Below are positions 59,033-64,000 of a DNA stretch of 64,000 nt, piece by piece. The translations under genes and the position numbers were made by a program. The stretch covers positions 558,001 to 622,000 of the forward strand of contig BSBK01007742.1 in NCBI GenBank assembly GCA_027943335.1, read 5' to 3'. How positions within the stretch are numbered: the first letter of the stretch is position 1; each line of letters starts with the position of its first letter. The notes beneath the pieces are model-generated. The model saw only the letters and a list, made by a program, of their open reading frames with translations, had not been told where the DNA came from and ran no database searches. This DNA comes from Chamaecyparis obtusa. Its lineage: Eukaryota > Streptophyta > Pinopsida > Cupressales > Cupressaceae.

Positions 59033-59786
59033 TGTTGGGTTTGGTGATTCTGATTGGGGAGGTAGTTTGGGTGACCGGAAATCTACATCTGGTAATTGTT
59101 TTTCTTTGGGCTCTGGTTTAATCACATGGAGTTCAAAGAAGCAAAGTATGGTTGCTCTCTCTTCTACAGAAGCCGAATATGTTGCAGTCACTTCAGCAGA
59201 CACACAAGCTTTATGGCTCAGAAAGCTTCTTGAAGAAATTGGTGAGATTCAAGTTCAGCCTACTGTGATTTTTTGTGACAACATTAGTACCATTAAATTG
59301 GCCAAGAATCCGGTTCATCATAGCAAGACCAAACACTTTGATTTGAAACAACACTTCATTAGAGATTTGGTACAAAAAAATGCAATTGAATTGAACTACA
59401 TCAACACAAAGGCGAAGGTGGTTGCAAAGGATCAGTTTTTGACACTCAGAGATCGAATTGTTAGCCCTCTCAGCATCAAGGGGGAGTATGTGGATAAGTG
59501 ATGCTGGAAAAGCATTTTTTGAAGAGTTTTTAGTTAGTTTTATTTGTTTTTATGCAAATAAGGAATGTGCAAAGAGTTGCATATTTATATTTAGAATTTA
59601 GTTTTTCTTTATTTTTTTAGTTTTATTCCTTAGCAAATAAAACATGTCTAGATACATGTGTATATAGTTTTCTTTCCTATTTTTCCTATGGCTATGAATT
59701 TTATATATTCAGCCATTTGTAATATTTTTTACATAAAGCTACAATAAAACTTATTTTTTAGAATTTCCTCTTTTGTAAAATCTTCA
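59033..59786 (+). mobile_element. 5'-truncated Copia (RNase H plus 3' LTR) with target duplication
   Basis: A 754-bp insertion flanked by a perfect AAGTC (59028-59032 and 59787-59791). It starts with TG inside the RNase H coding region and ends CA at the LTR end. A polypurine tract AAGGGGGAG lies at about 59479-59487, with the LTR probably from 59489 (alternatively 59520) to 59786. No gag, protease, integrase or RT is present. Confidence 0.85.
59034..59501 (+). pseudogene. Copia RNase H fragment
   Basis: The open frame contains GDSDWGG and DRKSTSG (usually D-A-D-W-A-G), ITWSSKKQSMVALSSTEAEY, CDNISTIKLAKNPVHHSKTK and the C-terminal NTKAKVVAKDQF. This is the standard Copia RNase H order. It lacks the preceding RT and has no start of its own. 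Confidence 0.93.
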
Positions 59787-59863
59787 AAGTCCTTGTACTA
59801 TCAAATGTGGGAAATGTGGAAAAATATGCTGCAATTCTGACTACTGTCACTGCAGGATGACAC

Positions 59864-60205
59864 TGTTGAAATTAAATGCAGACCCAAAACTAATTAAAAT
59901 CTAAAACCCAAACAGAACAAAGAAAATAAATTAAATGCAAAGATAGAGACACAAAGTTTATAGTGGTTCATTCATAAATGAACTACATCCCTCTCAAAGC
60001 CAGGGCATATCAGTTTTATTATCTCAAAATTCAAAGTTACAGCAGCAGCTCTCAAATATGAATTTACATTCACTGAATAATCTAATTCAGCATCACAGTC
60101 CAAGAATATGAAATGTAATGGCAAAGGAATAAACAGAGTGCAGGCAAAGTGAAGGATTGGCCTTCACCAAATACTGACATCTGCAGAAAAGATAGAACCG
60201 TTACA
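59864..60205 (-). repeat. 3' LTR of the right-hand Copia
   Basis: On the minus strand a polypurine tract (TTCAAGTGGGAGAT) is followed by TGTAACGG at 60205. The end is placed at ...TTCAACA (plus-strand 59864). About 342 bp. The 5' LTR is not in the window, so the outer edge is approximate. Confidence 0.7.
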
Positions 60206-60259
60206 ATCTCCCACTTGAAGTCCAATCCGAACCTACGATTAGAGCTGCTTTCTGATATC

Positions 60260-63200
60260 CCCAGCTTGGTACTTATGGCTATGTCATCATGATGCCGAGA
60301 GAAGCTCTACAAAATTTGAACTTCTCTCGAGGTACTATCTTGGTGAACACATCAACCAGATTAACCTTTGTATCAATCTTCTCTAAATGTAGTCTTCCCT
60401 CTTCAAGAGCATGACGTATAAAATAAAATTTGGTCTCAATATGCTTTGTGCGACTGTGGAAAGTTGAGTTTTTGGCCAATTGAATGACGCTATTGCTATC
60501 TGAAAATAATATGAATTTGGATTGTTTAAATCCCAAATCTCCAAACAATCACTGTAACCACATCAGCTCTTTAGCTCCCTCAGTGAGAGCAATGTATTCA
60601 GCCTTGGTGGAGGAAAGAGCAACCACTTGTTGCTTCCGAGAAGTCCAGCTAATTGCTCTTCTGACAAAAGTAAACACATAGCCTGTTGTTGACCTCCTTG
60701 TATCTAAATCTCCAGCCATATCAGAATCAAAATATCCGCAAATATAAGGTGCCTGACTGTTAAAACACAAAACATGAGAGGAAGTGCCTCTCAAATACCG
60801 AACTGTCCATTGAACTGCCTGCCAATGAGTTTTACTAGGATTACTCATAAAACCACTCTCAACTCCCACTGCTTGGGCAATATCTAGACGTGTGCTAACC
60901 ATGGCGTACATCAAACTACCAACTGCTGAAGAATAGGGAATGCCATCCATCTCTTGTTTTTCTTCCGGAGTAGAATGACACATTTTTGAAGACAAGCGGA
61001 AATGATCAGCCAATGGAGTGGCAACTGATTTTGCATGAATATATTTTTCCTGAGATAACTTTATTTCTTTTCTATGCCGATTACAGATTATATCCATCCC
61101 AAGAATTCTCTTCGCTGCCCCTAAATCTTTCATGGCAAAGCGGAGAGACAAATGTGTCTTCAACTCATGAATAACTCGCATACTGTTACCAGTAGTCAAC
61201 ATATCATCAACATACAATAATAAGATCACAAACTCACCAGTCGGAATCCTTTTGAGGTATACACATGGGTCTGATTCGCAGCATGTAAAGCCTTGTTGAG
61301 TCATGAAATTATCAAAATTTAAGTACCATTGATGAGGAGCTTGTTTTAGCCCATAAAGACTCCTCTTTAACTTGCAAACCAAATGTTCCTACCCCTGTTT
61401 AATAAAGCCTTCCGGCTGTTCCATATACAATTCTTCATCAATGTCCCCATGTAGAAACATTATTTTGACATTGAGTTGTTCAAGTTCAAGGTCCCATGCT
61501 GCTGCCATGCCAAGTACCAAATGAATTGTCTGCATCTTCACCACTGGAGAAAAAATTTCATTGAAATCCACACCCTGTTTCTGAGCAAAGCCCTTCACAA
61601 CCAATCTAGCCCTATATCATTTTCGTCCTCCGTCTTCCTCTTTGATGCGATAGACCCACTTATTTTTCAATGCTTTACGATTTGCTGGAAGTGGAACTAA
61701 ATCCCAAGTTTGGTTCAAGTTTAAAGACTCCATTTCATCCCGCATTGCATCCATCCAGAACACTGAATTCACATCAGTACACGCTTGCTGATAGGTTTGT
61801 GGCTCTTCCTGATCAGAGCATAAAGAAAATAATAGCTCATAATCATCAAATTTTCTTGGACGCTTCCTCTCTCTGGTAGACCTCCAAGGTGGAGGATTTT
61901 GATTAATGGCTGAATTTTGAATGGGGCCAGATGCCTTTGGAATTTCAGAACCATGTATAGGACTAGCATGGACTTGTTTGTTAAGTTCTGATGCTTGGCA
62001 AAAATGTTGAACCTGGCATCCAATTGAATCCCCTTGCTGCAGATTTTGGGACACGCAGGAGGCTGTATTGTCTTCACGCGGCAGGGAGGATGGTATAGGC
62101 GGTAGTGGAAGTTCTTGACGCTGCAGGTGCTGCTCGCGCGGAGCATGCTCGACGTGCGGGGAAGGCTCCATTTTTTTGTGTGTGGAGTCCACATGAGAGG
62201 ATGGAGATAGCGGGGAAGTCCACGCGGGTGGAGTTGCTAGCATAAGGGGCTGTGACAGCTGCAGGGGCATGTGAAACAAAGTGGGGTGCTCTGAAGTATA
62301 GTCACTGCTGGAAATGGGAGTAGCAGTTGGTGTGGGATGCCATGGAGGTATACTTAGGAATAGGGGAGATGACATAGCAGTAATTTCTGCTTCCTGCGAT
62401 TGAAAAATGTTTGGTATGGACTTGGGATTAGTGTGAATAGGAATAGTTGAAACAATTACAGGTTGAGAGCATAACGAAATGGGCATTGGAGTGGAGAGTT
62501 GGGATGCATTGACATTTCCTAGAGGCATAGTAGCAGTAGATGGATGGAAAGTAACCCCGGAGGTCTTCTGCATACAAGTTCCATTATCTCCCATATCAAA
62601 TTTAATAAAATCATCAAAATTAGACTTCTGATTGTGCAAACCAGAGAATACTTTCTCATTAAACACAACATCCCTACTCCGTACTACTTTCTGATTAATT
62701 GCATCCCATAACCGATAGCCAAATTCATCCTCACCATACCCCAAAAATATGCACTTTTTAGATTTAAAATCCAATTTCGATCTCTGCTCTTTATTAACAT
62801 GAGCATATGCATCGCATCCGAAAACTCGCAAATGTGAATAAGAAATTCGCTTGCCAGTCCAACGCTCTTTCAGAATATCAAAATCTAGACGTGATGAAGG
62901 AGCTCTGTTGAGTAAATAAACTGTTGTATTACATGCCTCTGCCCAGAATTCTTTCCCCAAACCAGCATTAGATAACATACACCGAGCCCTCTCCAAAATA
63001 GTGCGATTCAACCTCTCAGCTGCACCATTTTCCTGAGGTGTATAAGGGACTGTTTTAATCCTCCGAACACCATGATCTGCACAAAATTGGTCAAACTCTG
63101 TAGAGAAAAACTCACCACCATTGTCTGTTAATAGACATTTTATATTTCTTCCAATCTGATTCTCCACCATAGCCTTAAAAACTTTAAATTTTAAAAAAAC

Positions 63201-63773
63201 TTCTGATTTTCTATGCAGCATATAAATCCAAACTTTTCGAGTGCAGTCATCAAGAAATGTTACAAAATAATTAGCACCACCAATGGAAGTTACCTCCGTA
63301 GGACCAAAAACGTCGAAATGAATGAGCTCCAATGGAGATGTTTTCTTCTCATGACCCGTCCTTACGAAGCTGGTGCGATTTTGTTTTCCATAAAGGCAAT
63401 GTTCACACAATGTCAAATCAACCGTTTTTAAACCCGGAAGTTGGTCTCTTCGTAGCATAACTTCAAGACCTATTTTGCTCATATGACCGAGCCTTTTATG
63501 CCAAAGTTCGACATTGCTATCCGCAACCGCCATGGCTGCTCCCACTTCACCATGACACTCTAATGTATACAAACTTCCAATTTTCTGCCCTTTTGCTAAA
63601 ATTAATTGACCTTTTGACACTTTCCATGAAGCCAAATCAAAACTAACATTGCAGCCTTGTGTATATAACTGACTAACAACAATCAGATTACGCTTGAGTG
63701 TAGGAACATGTCTAACATCTTTTAACATCCATTTACTGCTGCTATGCCTCCAGGAAATGTCAATGCGTCCCAA
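60260..63773 (-). pseudogene. Copia pol, well preserved but lacking gag and most of protease
   Basis: From 63740 leftward: the protease C-terminus (KDVRHVPTLKRNLI), the GAG-pre-integrase block (LWHKRLGHMSKIG, CEHCLYGKQ), an integrase with HFDVFGP, TDNGGEFFSTEF and QENGAAERLNR (all three acidic residues present), and a Pro/Ser-rich hinge. RT follows with KQAPHQWYLNFDNF and an intact LYVDDM at about 61203-61215, then RNase H (SSTKAEYIAL, SRTKHIETKFYF). One 718-residue stretch (61617-63773) is open. Stops occur near 61616, 61388 and 60548. The RT thumb has lost about ten residues in EKYIHAKSVATPL (about 61020-61050). The first residues of the long frame (MGRIDISWRHSS) are not Copia; they come from the inverted segment. 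Confidence 0.93.
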
Positions 63774-64000
63774 CTCTCCACTCTAATGCCCATTTCGTTA
63801 TGCTCTCAACCCGTAATTGTTTCAACTATTCCTATTCACACTAATCCCAAGTCCATACCAAGCATTTTTCAATCGCAGGAAGCAGAAATTACTGCTACGT
63901 CATCTCCCCTGTTCCTAAGTATACCTCCACGGCATCCCACACCAACTGCTACTCCCATTTCTAGCGGTGACTATACTTCAGAGCACCCCACTTTGTTTCA
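63735..64000 (+). repeat. Inverted copy of the right-hand Copia's pol hinge
   Basis: The plus strand here matches the reverse complement of about 62277-62540. The shared frame runs from GNVNASQLST through PIHTNPKSIP to DYTSEHPTLF. By eye, about nine differences in 245 bp, nearly all C/T or G/A at CpG or TpG. The copy continues to the window edge. Confidence 0.9.

Larger units (their letters stand above)
58689..59862. repeat. 234-bp tandem duplication, second unit split by a Copia fragment
   Basis: Unit 1 (58689-58922) and unit 2 (58923-59032, then 59792-59862) share ATAAAACACTGAGTT, AACAAGTTAAG, AAAAATGGATAGGATTTAGT and, after the insertion, AGTCCTTGTA and GCTGCAATTCTGACTACTGT. The inserted DNA is listed separately. 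Confidence 0.88.

Noticed and set aside
1..64000. tRNA and rRNA genes
   Set aside because: No cloverleaf with A/B boxes or rRNA core sequence was recognised; the tRNA-like strings are retrotransposon primer sites.
1..64000. A coordinated novel defence or metabolic gene system
   Set aside because: Apart from one methyltransferase everything recognisable is transposon-derived or decayed; the unknown frames are single, stop-ridden and not clustered with functional partners.

Overview
The window looks like intergenic DNA from a large plant genome, most likely a gymnosperm (conifer). The reasons are a dense layering of old, stop-riddled Copia and Gypsy LTR retrotransposons, a plant-type LINE fragment, and a single three-exon plant O-methyltransferase gene with consensus GT/AG introns. 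The species assignment is inference. I found no prokaryotic, organellar, rRNA, tRNA or CRISPR features.

Layout: 1-5.5 kb is the 5' half of a minus-strand Copia element (gag-pol plus a 1.45 kb LTR). 5.5-11.6 kb holds a CT/CA microsatellite, a LINE endonuclease fragment and a degenerate minus-strand reading frame of unknown identity (8.8-10.2 kb). At 11.6-19.1 kb a Copia LTR is split by a complete but dead 6.35 kb chromodomain Gypsy element (chromovirus), with 854-bp LTRs and a perfect TTTAT target duplication. At 19.18-29.0 kb a Tat-type Gypsy element begins inside the leader of that same Copia; it has a dual RNase H but no integrase and no 3' LTR. At 29-35.5 kb there is an unclassified minus-strand assembly: two degenerate coding blocks of no family I recognise, separated by a non-coding block with an array of imperfect palindromes. 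35.6-37.9 kb carries two related 1.0-1.1 kb LTRs. 37.9-47.1 kb is AT-rich and GATG-rich non-coding DNA hosting a rearranged minus-strand Copia (40.2-44.3 kb) of the same family as the split LTR. 47.10-51.98 kb is a well-preserved Copia with 233-bp LTRs and an ACAGA target duplication.

The one apparently functional host gene lies at 55,197-56,789. It is a 356-residue class II S-adenosylmethionine-dependent O-methyltransferase (caffeic-acid-OMT-like), with intact glycine motif, catalytic His and splice sites. It is followed by a 428-bp tandem duplication carrying Helitron-like terminal hairpins, a 360-bp polypyrimidine tract, a second tandem duplication interrupted by a 5'-truncated Copia with a perfect 5-bp target duplication, and a minus-strand Copia (59.9-63.75 kb) whose gag/protease end is replaced by an inverted copy of its own pol hinge.

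The transposons do not form a cooperating system with the methyltransferase. Their nesting gives a relative chronology, and many nonsense codons look like C-to-T decay. The least explained parts are the unknown degenerate frames at 8.8-10.2 and 33.5-35.5 kb and the palindrome array near 32.1-33.1 kb.
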